NCBI GenBank assembly: GCA_025267735.1
Contig: CM046304.1
Span: 28,895,381-28,959,380, forward strand
DNA from: Mactra quadrangularis
Lineage: Eukaryota; Mollusca; Bivalvia; Venerida; Mactridae
Direction: 5' to 3'
DNA length: 64,000 nt
Shown: positions 1-12,278 of the stretch, piece by piece
How the letters are laid out: every line of letters starts with the position of its first letter
Position numbering within the stretch: the first letter of the stretch is position 1
The notes under the pieces: model-generated
The model's database searches: none
What the model was told of the DNA's origin: nothing
Seen by the model: the letters and a program-made list of their open reading frames with translations, nothing else
Made by a program: the position numbers and the translations under genes

Positions 1-455
1 GGACTTAACCAATATTCGCTATTTGCGACATAATGTAATACGGAACGCAAAACAAACATCAGTTGATAGAAAATATACAAGATGGTGTTTAAAGTAAGGA
101 ATCGGTCTGTAGTAAAAAAAATGCTATTGGTACAATCGGGATCTATTGACAAGTGATCTACAACGTCAACTGATAAAGTTAACAGACGCTTGATTTTCGT
201 CAATTTATCTGTCTTAACAAATAATTTAATGTCATCATAAAATGCATAAAGTTACTGCTACCTTTCTTTCTCATAAAAATTCCAATTGTTCCGAAGGGTT
301 TTTAGTTTTACCTTCAAATCTTCTGCACAAAAAGGAGTAGGTGCGTTTACCCCCAAATTTGGCCCTGTTGCCAAAGTGGTTCAAATTATGTCATATGATA
401 GGGAAATGAATAAGTTACCCAGAATTAACATTTTTAAGTGAATTCTGTGAAGTCT

Positions 456-1485
456 GTTACCATGGCAACGGAACAAAATAAATTGCTTAATTTGAAAATA
501 TAGATATCCCTTCAAACTGACTTTCAAAATCGATAGTTTTATAGTCACATATTGTCACATGAGGGAAGCACTTTTTTTTTGAGTTGTTAATATTTGGTTG
601 CCATGGTAACCAATTTCAGAAATTGAAAATCTTTTATTTTTTGAAAAACATGTTTTTTTGCAGTCTTTTTGCAACTCTAAAGAAACCTTATTCAAATATT
701 ATGTTGATGTAGTTATATAAAATTAACAACACAACACTCTGACCTCATTTATTGTAATATTCATTACCATGGAAACAAAATAAATGTATTCTATACTAAG
801 AAATAACATGTTTAAAATAGAATGTTATACTTTCGCCAAGAATGTTAAGTTTGAAGTTGAAGTTTAGATTTTATATGCATGCCTTGTTCTTAGTGTTCTG
901 GTTATCCCATCTATGAATGAATAAATTCAATTAAAGAAATACATTTTAGTCGATAGGTTCTCGTTGCCATGGAAACTTTATAATTTTTACTATAATTATG
1001 ATATTCAAAGATATATAGTTTTTAATAGTTTTGATTCTAAATTTTATCACAATTACCACTTAATTGAATTGAAACAGCAAAAATAATACATTAGCACTGA
1101 CTTAGTTACTCGTTGCTAAGGTCGTTTCTAAGGCAACGAATATCCCAGTTTTTGAGCATTACGAAAAAAGTTACCTAAATCTGTATAGGGAGGATGTATC
1201 ATACAAATAGGCCAAAATAAAAAAAACAATATTGAAGTAAAAAGTGCTTAATTATTATATAGTATCAGTATTAAAACATTACATCACATTATAAATTTAT
1301 ATCTTTTTATGAGTGGTTGCCATGAAAACAGAATTATTAAATAAAGCTCTAAAAATGAGATTCAGTCATTGCTACCATCCTGCACAAGCTAAATTAATGA
1401 AATTTGGTATGCAAGATGTGCTAAGTATAAAGACCACAATCAAATGCTATTCTTCTCTATTGAAAGCTGTGGTTGCTATGCTAAC
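456..1485. promoter_or_regulatory. Cluster of seven X-box-like (RFX-type) motifs
   Basis: Imperfect palindromes of the form GTTRCCATGGNAAC recur at 456-469, 597-610, 763-776, 963-976, 1111-1138 (split, with half-sites GTTGC and GCAAC), 1316-1329 and 1472-1485, spaced about 140-205 bp apart. The first two match the known RFX transcription factor X-box consensus, and the others differ at a few positions. The near-regular spacing could equally mean a decayed tandem repeat of about 170 bp in which this core is the best preserved part. Regulatory function is inference only; no nearby gene start is visible. Confidence 0.35.
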
Positions 1486-3075
1486 AGAAAATGAAAATAT
1501 AACAATTTGAAATGCAACTTTCAAGATTATGAAACCTGATTTGTTACCAATTATTTCATAGAAATTAAAAAGACCAGATCAAAATAAAATTAAGTTTGTA
1601 TAAGTTTCTCATATAAAAATGTTCAAAATGTGCAAAAAGAGCAAATCAAATCCTAATAAGATAACAAGATACAATAGAGTTTAGGTCAGGAAAATTGCAT
1701 AAGAGATTTAGCTTCCAAACTTTTAAAAAGGGATGTAAGGATCACTCTTATAAATAGTATAACAATGTTTTAACAATATTTTCTACAAATTGCATTGCAT
1801 TTTGTGATAAATGGATGGCATAATATGAACATATTGGAGTAAAGTAAAAATCATATAAAAAGATACAGTGATTCCTTTACTTTTTCTTAGTTAAGACAGT
1901 TATGTCATCATCATATTAAAGCAGATTCAGCATTTGATACAATAAATGGTCTAGGTAGTAGTGAATAGAATCCAGCAGTGATTTCATTTTAATTGTTGAA
2001 AAAAATGTGAATACAGAATCACTTAGTTCACATTGTGCTTAACAATGATACAAAATGTACAAAAAGTTAAATCATCACAAAGAGTCCTCACATAGATGTT
2101 ATCTTTTATGAAAATCCTGAATGAACCCAGTACTGTTGGACAATCTATGTCATTCCTTGTACAGAGCCAAAAGAAGCATAATCCTTTTAATTGTCACATC
2201 AATGTTATACAAAATAACAAGTGAAAATGATTTTTACAATTTACTTTGTGAAATGAAAAAAAATCAAGAATTGCAGGAAGTCCATGCAAGAAGTTGTACT
2301 TTCATGATGCAATTATCAAGCTGCTGTCTATGTTAAGACATATAACTTCATATGACTTCTTATGTGAGCCCAGATAAACTTATATATTTGATCATTTGCA
2401 ATATACAGTCAGTCATATAGCTTTAAACATATATAGATGTGAAACAATGAAGGTCTATCAGCCATATTTTTGTTAATTCATATTATTGAATGTGTCCAAA
2501 TCAGGGATTACATATAGTAAAATGCATATACAAATGGAAATAATTTGAAGTATACATTGATATTTAGTAAAACTGTACATCACTATGTACAAATCATAAC
2601 AAAATGCTTCTATATTTTTACTTCTAACCATGGAAGTCAGATTTTATCTGAACCTTGTACATAACATCATTAGTGTACAAATACTCATTGTAAGTACCAG
2701 ATTTTATAATTTTTGTAAGGTTTTTGACAAACTTGTTTGACTCTTTCAGTTATGAATAGTGCATTATTTAAAAGCAATCTGATCACAAGAGAACTAATTG
2801 ACAGATCACAATAGTTTCAAATACAAGCTATTCATTGCAACATACTTGCAGACTAGCAGGGCTGTACATGCAGTATATATTAAGAGTTTTGCATGTGTTT
2901 TACAGTGTATATATTCAAAAGCAACTTTTCTTCCTATTGCATGTGGGGTATAAGCAAGTTCTTGTTAATTGTCCTGGGCATTTATTTATGTGAATGGGCA
3001 CTGCTATATTTACTACATCAATTACATGTATATACAAGTTACAACAGGCTATATATAATGAGTTGACAGCATGCA

Positions 3076-3204
3076 GGTATTGGCACAGGGGCATGTAGTG
3101 TGATATTCCTAAAAAAATAAATCCAAATATACTTATATTATAATATAAGTATATTTTGGATTTTTTTTTAGGAATATCACACTACAAGCCCCTGTGGGTA
3201 TTGG
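3076..3204. mobile_element. hAT-type hairpin MITE with perfect 8-bp TSD
   Basis: Positions 3084-3196 form a nearly perfect foldback of 113 bp whose ends read CACAGGGGC...GCCCCTGTG and whose centre is an AT-rich palindrome. It is flanked on both sides by the identical octamer GGTATTGG (3076-3083 and 3197-3204). An 8-bp target duplication with CAGGGG-like termini is characteristic of the hAT superfamily. It has no coding capacity, so it must have been moved in trans. The intact arms and duplication indicate recent insertion. Confidence 0.85.
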
Positions 3205-4771
3205 AAAAATGCAGCATATATTGACAATCTGACATGTTTTTGTAGTGTAAGTACAAATGTATATTTAAACAATCTTTTAACAAACTGCATTTACTGTACA
3301 TGTTCACAAAGGTTGACTGCTAGATTTGGGCCCAAGACCCAAATAAACTTTCACATGAAATTAGGGCAATCAAGTTTGTAATTTATATCAAACCCAAGCA
3401 TTGCAAATGTCTTGTATATACATGTATGGCAGAACAGCAGAAATTAGCTTCAATGCCAAAAATATCAATATTATAGCACTAATGCAAATAGTGTGAAAAT
3501 ATTAAAATTATCTACCTGATTTCAGGGAATTTTATGTCTGTACTGATTTGAAACCGAAAGTAGAAGTTAAATTTTAATCAAGTTACAAAGCATGCACTAT
3601 CACTGGATCCATTTGTTCAATTGTTCTTAGATGATGTGACAAACACCATTTACTTTATATACAGAGAGACTAGTCAACCATACAGCCAATCTGCATAACG
3701 TAAATAGACAGTGTTATCATGTTGATCTAAGTTCAAAGTCGCCGTGAATTGAACTTGTGTGTATTGACGTCATTCACTCCTTTCATGTCGGCGTCATGGC
3801 TTATTCCACAGACTAAAACAAGCTTTTAATATTAGCCATCAAGTCCATAAATTCTCCAGTATCCTCTGTTTACTTCGTATTTCCAAAAAAAATTACAGCA
3901 ATTTTACTTTGCTGACATATTCATGGAGGCTGCCATCTTGGTTTATGCATTCAGGTCAATGAGCTATTTTTAGCCCAAGATATATTTGATTGAATCTAAT
4001 GCTGATAACGAGTGATTTCCCCTTATAGTTGTATATGTGAATGGTAAATACATAGAAAAGTATATGCATAACACTTTTGTTCTTAAATGAGACTGGTAAA
4101 CACATAAATTTAGTTACAAAACCGTTGTTATGGACGCTAGTTCAAACAAGTCGAAGTTGCGTCCCTTGGATTTCAGTAATGATTTTTCAACACTTTTTCA
4201 AAATTGAATATGAGTGCAAAAAGACAAAGATTTTATATTTCGCTCAGCTTTTTATTATGATAAAATAAACATTTCCTGAAAATTTCAAATCTTTGCAATG
4301 CTGCACTCGTATTGAAAATGACAGTAGAAGAGGTCAAAATCCGTCAAATTTAGCGAATTTCGCCGCACCTGACCCTATTCAAGAGCCCCATGAGCAGTCA
4401 AAACAGACTTGAATTGACTCATATTTTACATTTTCTTAAAGTTAAAAGATAGATCTATTTGTATGAGAAATATTATGGCCGAAATCGTACATTTAAAATT
4501 CGGCGATTTTACAGGGCCGAATCGCACCTAGCTTTTTAATCGAGCTGATAAATACTCATAAGTCATGTACAAAATAACTTGTGGAGAGGGTTCAGAGTGA
4601 ACATTGCAGCTCAAAACTTATTGTTGACATTTCCGAGCAAAGACTTGTTTTACATATTCATGTAGTTACTTTATGCATTGTTTGAAAATTTTCTAGTTTT
4701 TTTTACTAATATTGAACTTGATAAAAATGTTTGTTAGCATTATGCAGATTACATGACTATATATCATGTTG

Positions 4772-5500
4772 ACTATAAATTGCAATTACAAAATGCGATT
4801 ACAAATGATATTATGAATGCAACTACAAAATTCAATTATAAAATACATAATGCAATTACAAAATACAATTACAAAAGGAAATTACATAATGCAATTATAA
4901 AATACAATAACAAAATGCAATTACATAAGGGAATTATAAAATACAATTACAAAATTCAATTATAAAATACAATTACAAAGTGCAATTACATCATGCAATT
5001 ACAAAATACAATTACAAAATACAATTACAAAATAAAATTATAAAATAAAATTACAAAATGCAATTATAAAATGCAATTACAAAATGGAATAATAAAATAC
5101 AATTACAAAATACAATTACAAAATGCAATTACAAAATGCAATAATAAAATACAATTACAAAATAAAATTACAAAATAAAATTACAAAATAAAATTACAAT
5201 TACAAAATAAAATTACAAAGTGCAATTATAAAATGCAATTACAAAATGCAATAATAAAATACAATTACAAAATACAATTACAAAATGCAATTATAAAATA
5301 CAATTACAAAATACAATTACAAAATGCAATTACAAAATGCAATTATAAAATACAATTTCAAAATGCAATTTCAAAATGCAATTACAAAATACAATTACAA
5401 AATAAAATTACAAAATAAAATTATAAAATAAGATTATAAAATACAATTACAAAATACAATTACAAAATAAACTTACAAAATAAAATTATGAAATGCAATA
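4772..5500. repeat. 13-bp AT-rich minisatellite
   Basis: About 730 bp of tandem copies of a 13-bp unit of the form TGCAATTACAAAA, with variants in which TGC becomes TAC or TAA and the second half is TATAAAA. The unit is not a multiple of three, yet few variants create stops, so spurious open frames such as 4753-4965 and 5233-5418 arise in it. It ends about 30 bp before the splice acceptor of the first visible sulfotransferase exon. Confidence 0.95.
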
Positions 5501-5532
5501 ATATCAATGTTTTGTGTACTATTTGTTTCTAG

Positions 5533-8094
5533 TGCGGCCGTACATTGTATCACCTCCCAGACGTGGAGATACTTTCAACCTACAACCTATAGACAGTTTA
5601 AGAATACAGAAACAAGACAATCAGCCTGTGTTTGTACTTCTCTTAACGTATGCACGTTCTGGTTCAAGCTGGCTAGGGTCCATCACCAGTATGACAGAAA
5701 ACAGCATCTATGTGTATGAACCTTTGCATAGGATAACACTACAAGGTTACTACAATATAAATGAAGTCTGTTTTTTCAATAACACTTGCAGGTAGGTACC
5801 CTGATGTTTTGCTTTGTTTGTTTCACTTCCCGTTCTTTTTTCATCAATCTTTGTTAAAGATGGCGGATAGTTCACATAATCGCTGTCCCTGAGATGCGGG
5901 TCTGTATTTCTGTAAGTTTACTAGAGTAATGATAATTTCATTTTGGTAACAATGACATGACACAATGCATACAAAATGGTGAATATCTCAGCATGTAACA
6001 TGCCAGACGTCATGCACATCAAACTGGGGAAAAAGAGATACATCTATAAATAAAAATAACAAAAATCATCAAAGCTTCAGCAAATATTTTTATTTTATTT
6101 TTACATTTTCAACATTATGTTCACAGGTGACAGTGAAATGTTGTCTGAAAAGGATTCGTAATACTCACAGTCTCGTTGAGCACCTCTAAGATTTTATCCA
6201 AACATGGGATTCAGTGGTGCTTTTCACAAAAAAATCTTACGACAAAGATTATCGTAAGTCAAATGCATGAGACTTTAATAATACCGTTATTATTTAATTA
6301 AGAGGTTAACTAGTTACGGTTACTAGTTAAACACTTAACTAGTTACCGTAAGTAGTAACTAATTAACCTCTTAATTAACTAGTAACCGTAACTAGTTAAC
6401 CTCTTAATTAACTAGTTAGTTATGTGGTTATCTGGTGGCAGAAATTTGCCACCATATTATGGTGTCCTAGATGTGTTTGTGTAAAAGAATCACCGAATAA
6501 TTCCGAATGGTGTAGAAAAGTCATAGGATGTTTTCTTTTCATTTGGTTAGATGGGGTTTACGACGTACATAACCTATGCAAATTGTAAATAAATGTCGTA
6601 AAAAAACTATTTTTTAAATAAAGTTATTTGAACAGCAATGAATAATATTTATCAAAGTTGAGAGTCACAACTTTTGACAATACATTTAGACATCCCATTA
6701 ATTAAAAGGTATACGTTGGCGCTCAAGTGTAAAAATTCAATTACGATACGATACAACGAATGTTTTGTTAATTATCTAGGTGGCTCTGTCCCAGTGACTG
6801 TAGAAAGTTCAGTCTTATCATTAAAAGCTATAAATAGGACGATATCTTTATATTTGTTAGAACTGAGTTGAAACCCACGTTTTTTTTATCATGCATGTTT
6901 ACCTTTGATACTACATAAAGCAATTGGTAATTTTTGTATCGGTATTTTTTATGTTAATATTTTTATAAATAAGTGAATGACATCAAATAGAGAAAAAACT
7001 GCTCCAAATTACATTATGAAGCTTTAAAACTATTTCGGAAAGGATATCGAACTTTAACGTATAAATGAAAATAGTGTGCTCTTATAAAAGTACCGCACTA
7101 TTTTAAAGAAATGTCAAACTCTAAGTTAGAAAGCAGGACGGCTTGAACTGTTTACTGTATCTCTAATGCGTGTTATATTCTGATAACTTCATGTTTTTTA
7201 AAACAGTTTTCAAATCTACTGTTGATAAATATATCTTCATATAGTGGCTTTAATGAGTGATATCTACTTTTCAGGAAACCAAAATCTATGTTAGAATCCA
7301 GCGAGTTTGCTGTCAACACATTATACTACATGTTTACGTGCCAGCTATCTAAACTTCATTACCTGACATTGAGAAGTATTTACAAAAATCTCTATATCTC
7401 TCCAATGAAGAAAGAGCTTTCCCTGTGTAAGCTCAAACATAAATCTATAAAGCCATGTCTTTCAATGTTGGAAAGAATATGTTTAAAATCGAATCACAGA
7501 ATTCTCAAGACTATACGTGTGTCTATGGAGTTAGCCTACAGGTTGTTCGATCTATGGCCTAACCTGAAAATCGTGCATCTAATTCGAGATCCAAGAGGAA
7601 TAACTAATTCAAGACAACACTCAGAAATTGACTTCAACTATTCTAATAAAATCGTTCCTCACACTGAGTCATTATGTAATCTCATGAAAATTGACTTGGA
7701 ATTCTATGATTTGATAAATAGAAACTACCCAGGAAGGCTGAAGACGGTTCTGTACGAAGCTTTAGCGGAAAATCCGCTAGATGGCGCTAAATTTGTTCAT
7801 AATTTTATGCAATCAAATATAACTGACAAAATTTTAGAATACGTGCATAATAGTTCTCATGCCAACACTGACGCTGAGATGGAATCATATTTTGGAACAA
7901 CTCGTTCTAATTCAACCCACAATGCTTATAAATGGCGAAAAGAATTTAGTTTTTCTCAAGTGAAAATAATCGACTCAGCCTGTGAACTTGTTTATCATAA
8001 ATTTGGATATCTTCCGTTTGAAACAGAAGAACAGTTATTGTCTTTAAAATTTCCATCCAGGGTAAAACCGGAAAACATCGATGGATTTGTATAG
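5533..8094 (+). CDS. Carbohydrate sulfotransferase, 5'-incomplete, two visible exons
   Basis: Two exons, 5533-5791 and 7275-8094, join in phase (AG plus G makes an Arg codon) across a GTAGGT...TTTTCAG intron. The first exon carries the 5' phosphosulfate-binding loop with TYARSGSSWLG. The second has the 3' PAPS-binding region around LIRDPRGITNSR and the typical downstream YEALAENPLDGAKFV block. These are hallmarks of the Golgi CHST1/3/5-like family, which transfers sulfate from PAPS to the 6-O position of Gal, GalNAc or GlcNAc in glycans. The first exon follows a pyrimidine-rich tract ending TAG, so it is probably internal. The exon encoding the cytosolic tail and signal-anchor helix was not found; the sequence upstream is a 13-bp satellite. 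About 360 residues are visible, near the size of the lumenal catalytic part of relatives. Acceptor specificity cannot be told. The stop codon is intact. Confidence 0.88.
6294..6411. repeat. Perfect 37-bp inverted repeat in the sulfotransferase intron
   Basis: Arms 6294-6330 and 6375-6411 are exact reverse complements over 37 bp, built from AGTTAA/TTAACT and GGTTAC/GTAACC blocks. The loop between them is itself made of the same words. This looks like a small foldback element within intron 5792-7274. No target duplication could be fixed because the termini (TTAATTAA) are AT-rich. Confidence 0.8.
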
Positions 8095-8254
8095 ATTATC
8101 TACTTAAATTTTTGCATTTTTTGAATAATACTCGGCTAAGCTTTAAGCTTATAAACTATCAAAGCCTGTGATTATGCAATTTCAATAATACTTAAAACTT
8201 ACGACTCAATATTACACAAACAGACATAACATGTCGAGACAAGTTCAAGCAGCT

Positions 8255-9872
8255 CATCACAACTAAGTCCAAACACATCTTTATACTTCACAACTAAGTC
8301 CAAACACACCGTTATACTTCACAACTAAGTCCAAACACAACACAACACTCCACAACTAAGTCCAAACACATCGTTATACTTCACAACTAAGTCCAAACAC
8401 ACCATTATACTTCACAACTAAGTCCAAACACAACACAACACTCCACAACTAAGTCCAAACACATCTTTATACTTCACAACTAAGTCCAAACACACCGTTA
8501 TACTTCACAACTAAGTCCAAACACAACACAACACTCCACAACTAAGTCCAAACACAACGTTATACTCCACAACTAAGTCCAAACACACCGTTATACTCCA
8601 CAACTAAGTCCAAACACATCGTTATACCTCACAACTAAGTCCAAACACACCATTATACTTCACAACTAAGTTCAAAAACACCGTTATACTTCACAGCTGA
8701 GTCAAAACACACCGTTTTACTTCACAACTAAGTCCATACACCGTTATACATCACAACTAAGTCCAAACACAACACAACACTCCACAACTAAGTCCAAACA
8801 CAACGTTTTACTCCACAACTAAGTCCATACAAAACCTTATACTTCACAACTATGTCCAAACATACCGTTATACATCACAACTGAGTCCAAACATACCGTT
8901 ATACATCACAACTATGTCCAAACATACCGTTATACATCACAACTAAGTCCAAACACAACACAACACTCCACAACTAAGTCCAAACACAACGTTTTACTTC
9001 ACAACTAAGTCCAAACACACCGTTATACTTCACCACTGAGTCCAAACACACCATTATACTTCACCACTGAGTCCAAACACAACGTTATACTCCACAACTA
9101 AGTCCATACAAAACCTTATACTTCACAACTATGTCCAAACATACCGTTATACTTCACCACTGAGTCCAGACACATCGTTATACTTTACCACTGAGTCCAA
9201 ACACACCGTTATACTTCACAACTATGTCCAAACATACCGTTATACTTCACCACTGAGTCCAGACACATCGTTATACTTTACCACTGAGTCCAAACACAAC
9301 TTTATACTCCACAACTAAGTCCAAACACAACACAACACAACACTCCACAACTATGTCCAAACATACCGTTATACTTCACCACTGAGTCCAGACACATCAT
9401 TATACTTTACCACTGAGTCCAAACACAACGTTATACTCCACAACTAAGTCCAAACACAACACAACACAACACTCCACAACTAAGTCCAAACACACCGTTA
9501 TACTTCACCACTGAGTCCAGACACATCGTTATACTTTACCACTGAGTCCAAACACAACGTTATACTCCACAACTAAGTCCAAACACAACACAACACAACA
9601 CTCCACAACTAAGTCCAAACACACCGTTATACTTCACCACTGAGTCCAAACACAACGTTATACTCCACAACTAAGTTCAAAGACAACACAAAACTCCACA
9701 ACTAAATCTCAAGTCAACACGGCACTCCACATCTGAGTCGAAACACAACACAACACTCCACAACTAAGTCCAAACTCAACACAACACTCCACAACTAAGT
9801 CCAAACTCAACACAACACTCCACAACTTAGTCCAGACACAACACGGCACTTCACAACTGAATCCAAACAATT
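8255..9872. repeat. 31-bp minisatellite just downstream of the sulfotransferase gene
   Basis: About 1.6 kb of tandem units close to 31 bp, with core CACAACTAAGTCCAAACACA followed by a variable part of two main kinds (CCGTTATACTT or ACACAACACTC). The kinds alternate in higher-order blocks in the first 500 bp and again after 9300. Unit drift (ACTGAGTCC, ACTATGTCC) rises toward the middle. It starts about 160 bp after the sulfotransferase stop codon. There is no unique spacer between units, so it is not a CRISPR array. Confidence 0.95.
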
Positions 9873-9954
9873 AAAGGTATTGGAGGGAAGTCGAATTTGG
9901 TAGTTTTTGTTAGAAATTATTATCATTATTTATATTATTTGTAATTGCTTAATT

Positions 9955-10160
9955 CAGCTGATTATTGTGTAGCCGAAGTCAGGGTGCCATTGTATATTGC
10001 GTGCTTATGATTCAAGACGTTCGAGTCCCGATTGCAGCAGTTTATTCGCTTTTGTGATAAAGTTGATATATAATATCAGTTGTATTGTTCATAGGGGTTA
10101 GTTCTCGGTTTTTGTGGGAGGGTAAGGAAGTACTGGTGAAGAAAAGTGGCAGCAATTTTA
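9955..10160 (+). repeat. Probable tRNA-derived SINE remnant
   Basis: A B-box-like word (GTTCGAGTCCCG, near 10019) lies downstream of a degraded A-box region. It is followed about 90 bp later by a body ending GGGAGGGTAAGGAAGTACTGGT. The same tail, in reverse complement, occurs next to the tRNA-like head near 20470, and a shorter version is near 13670. The shared head-body order supports a dispersed SINE family, but boundaries are uncertain. Confidence 0.45.
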
Positions 10161-10398
10161 AACGCAAAATTGTTTGCGAATTTATTTACAATGTTTTATT
10201 ATTTGAAACGTAACTTGTTTTTATTATTAAAACAAATTAGACGAGACGTGTGTTTTAGTTATTATTTACAATTGTGGGGTTTGCTTTTTAAGAATCATTG
10301 TGTTTATTTGTCTAAAAAATGGTAACAGATGTTTACATATAGCGTTTACTACAGTTTGTACCAAACAATACCCTGTTTATGTGAACAGTACAATGAAC

Positions 10399-10999
10399 TA
10401 AAGCCTGTTTCACATCAGCCGTGCGATTTTTTTCTCGTACGATTTTTACTGCGAACGAAATCGCAGACGAATAGCAGCCGCCGCAGATACATCAAACTTT
10501 CCGTGCAATCGTCGTACGGCGGTCGTACTACACTCTCACGAGCCGTAGGTTGTTCGTCGCTCGTGTTTACGCACGATTGCCGTACGATAATCGCGAGGCT
10601 GTCGTACAAACACTTACGACTGTCGTAAGACTGTCGTGAGATTTCGAAAAGTTTCGTACGTCATCCGTACGTCAATCGCACGACAAACGCAAACTTGTAC
10701 GAGAGTCGTACGATATTCATGCGAACGCCTAATTATTTAACTGACTTGCGACTGTCTCAAGAATGACGTACGGTTGTCTTACGGCAGTCGCACGACTGAC
10801 TTGCGGGCTCCAAAAATCAAAAAATCGCAACGAGATCGCAAGAAAAATAAACATAGTGAAAATTAGACTTGCGACGTCTACGACGATGCGATCACCTCAA
10901 AAAACGCACGACTGTCTTGCGGCGTATGTACGAAGTTCTGCGAGTTTTCAGAAAATGTTGTCGTACAGCTACCGCAAGCGTGATGTGAAATAGGCTTAA
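10399..10999. mobile_element. Harbinger-type MITE, CpG-rich
   Basis: Termini AGCCTGTTTCACATCA (from 10402) and the reverse complement of AGCCTATTTCACATCA (ending 10996) differ at one position. They are flanked by TAA at 10399-10401 and 10997-10999, fitting the 3-bp TWA target of PIF/Harbinger elements. The 595-bp interior is packed with CGTACG, TCGTACGA and CGCACGAC words, so it stands out as CpG-dense in an otherwise CpG-poor AT-rich region. Open frames in it (10329-10628, 10415-10609, 10763-10993) are by-products of this composition. Confidence 0.75.
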
Positions 11000-11158
11000 G
11001 CCATGCCAGAATATGCTCAGAATGACAATAAAATATTATGAGTGTCTTGTTGGTGTAATAGTAAAGCGTTCAACCATTACAAACATGATTGACTGAAGAG
11101 GATAGAGTTTATTAGCCACACTAATTTTATTGATATCAACTAAACTATCTTTATTTTT

Positions 11159-11192
11159 GGAACGATGTCCTAATGTCTTAGGACATCGTTCC
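11159..11192. repeat. Short palindrome with a third copy of its arm 1.7 kb away
   Basis: The 15-bp arm GGAACGATGTCCTAA (11159-11173) is followed after 4 bp by its exact reverse complement (11178-11192). The word AGGACATCGTTCC recurs alone at 12875-12887. This could be the termini of a deleted or nested inverted-repeat element of about 1.7 kb whose left end was duplicated; that reading is an inference. Confidence 0.55.
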
Positions 11193-12258
11193 AATGGTAA
11201 CAAGAAAGTATAAGATTACTCTTTTCACGATTCAACAATTTTCAACATAGACAAAGAGGCGTAGTTCAAGCGTGAAACTCATTAACATCTCATTTAAATG
11301 TAATACAACGCTGGCTTGTGTTGTCGTTCTTGAAACTCTTCAGGAAAAGGGAGGTTACTCTCAGGACATACAAATTTTGCAATGGAGACGGGACAACTCA
11401 ACCCGTAGACAACTCAAACCGTGACAACTGCAATGATTACTTGTTGGAGTAAAAAGGGCCTACGATGTTTTTGACAATGCCTGTTATATGCGTAGCATAA
11501 TTACATCATTCGATAGTAATAAACAATATTAAATGATCGTATTATATTATGATACTCATGTCAATACATTAAGGATGATTTTGGTAGTTTTTGGGAGCAC
11601 CGTTCTGTGCATATCTAAAACAAACACGACGTCAACGTTACAAATAAGGCAGTGGCTAGAGTTCAAGGTACCGTAACTCTAGACCCAGGTTCTAGAGTTA
11701 CGGAAGTTCCGTAACTGTAGACAACCCTGCCAGGGTTGGCTAGGGTTACGGAAGTCAAATAACATGCGTACATTGTATGTTTCAACTTTTAAACGTCAAA
11801 AAACTTAAATTCAATATTACTCGAAATAAACAAATATTTACCGACGTGACTTATCCAATTGTTATTACACCCGCCATTTTGGATATGACTAATACACTTA
11901 CCGGGTGTTTAATATACGGCGATATGACGTTGTCGTCTTCAAAGTGTCACATTAAAGGTTTACTTGAGCGATTTTAAGTTATAGAGTTTGATTATAATTT
12001 GGAATGAATATGTATAATTTTGTACGGAATTTTAAGCAAATATTTATAGGAAATAGACGATTCTTAGAGTAATTTTAATTGTGAATAAATTGCAAGTGCA
12101 AATTTCGAGAACAAAAATGGGAATGTAGCTTGATGCGAAAGAGCTTAGTACTTGGGGGAAGTCCTTAAATGAATTGTTAGAAAGTCGATGTTTTTGTGAA
12201 AAAAATTCAGCTTGTCATTCCACACCAATCTTTAAAATTTTAACGAAAACTAGATGGG

Positions 12259-12278
12259 AGCCCGTGCAAGCACGGGCT
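12259..12278. repeat. GC-rich hairpin
   Basis: AGCCCGTGC and GCACGGGCT form a 9-bp perfect stem with a 2-base loop inside very AT-rich DNA. No following T-run or gene context gives it a role. It is probably the end of a dispersed repeat. Confidence 0.5.

Larger units (their letters stand above)
1..4750. other. Gene-poor AT-rich stretch
   Basis: No convincing coding exon was recognised on either strand. The open frames here (for example 1313-1510, 2121-2336 and 4077-4268) are short, AT-driven and show no family motif or splice context. The visible content is a cluster of X-box-like palindromes (456-1485) and a hairpin MITE (3084-3196), annotated separately. Upstream exons of the sulfotransferase gene that begins to be visible at 5533 could lie in this stretch but were not identified. 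Confidence 0.6.

Noticed and set aside
8255..9872. CRISPR-like alternation of a conserved core and variable part
   Set aside because: The period is constant at about 31 bp, the 'spacers' are themselves repeats of two kinds, and the setting is a eukaryotic genome; it is a minisatellite.
10329..10993. Three frames of 64-99 codons
   Set aside because: They lie in a Harbinger-type MITE and follow its CGTACG word structure; no motif, no splice context.
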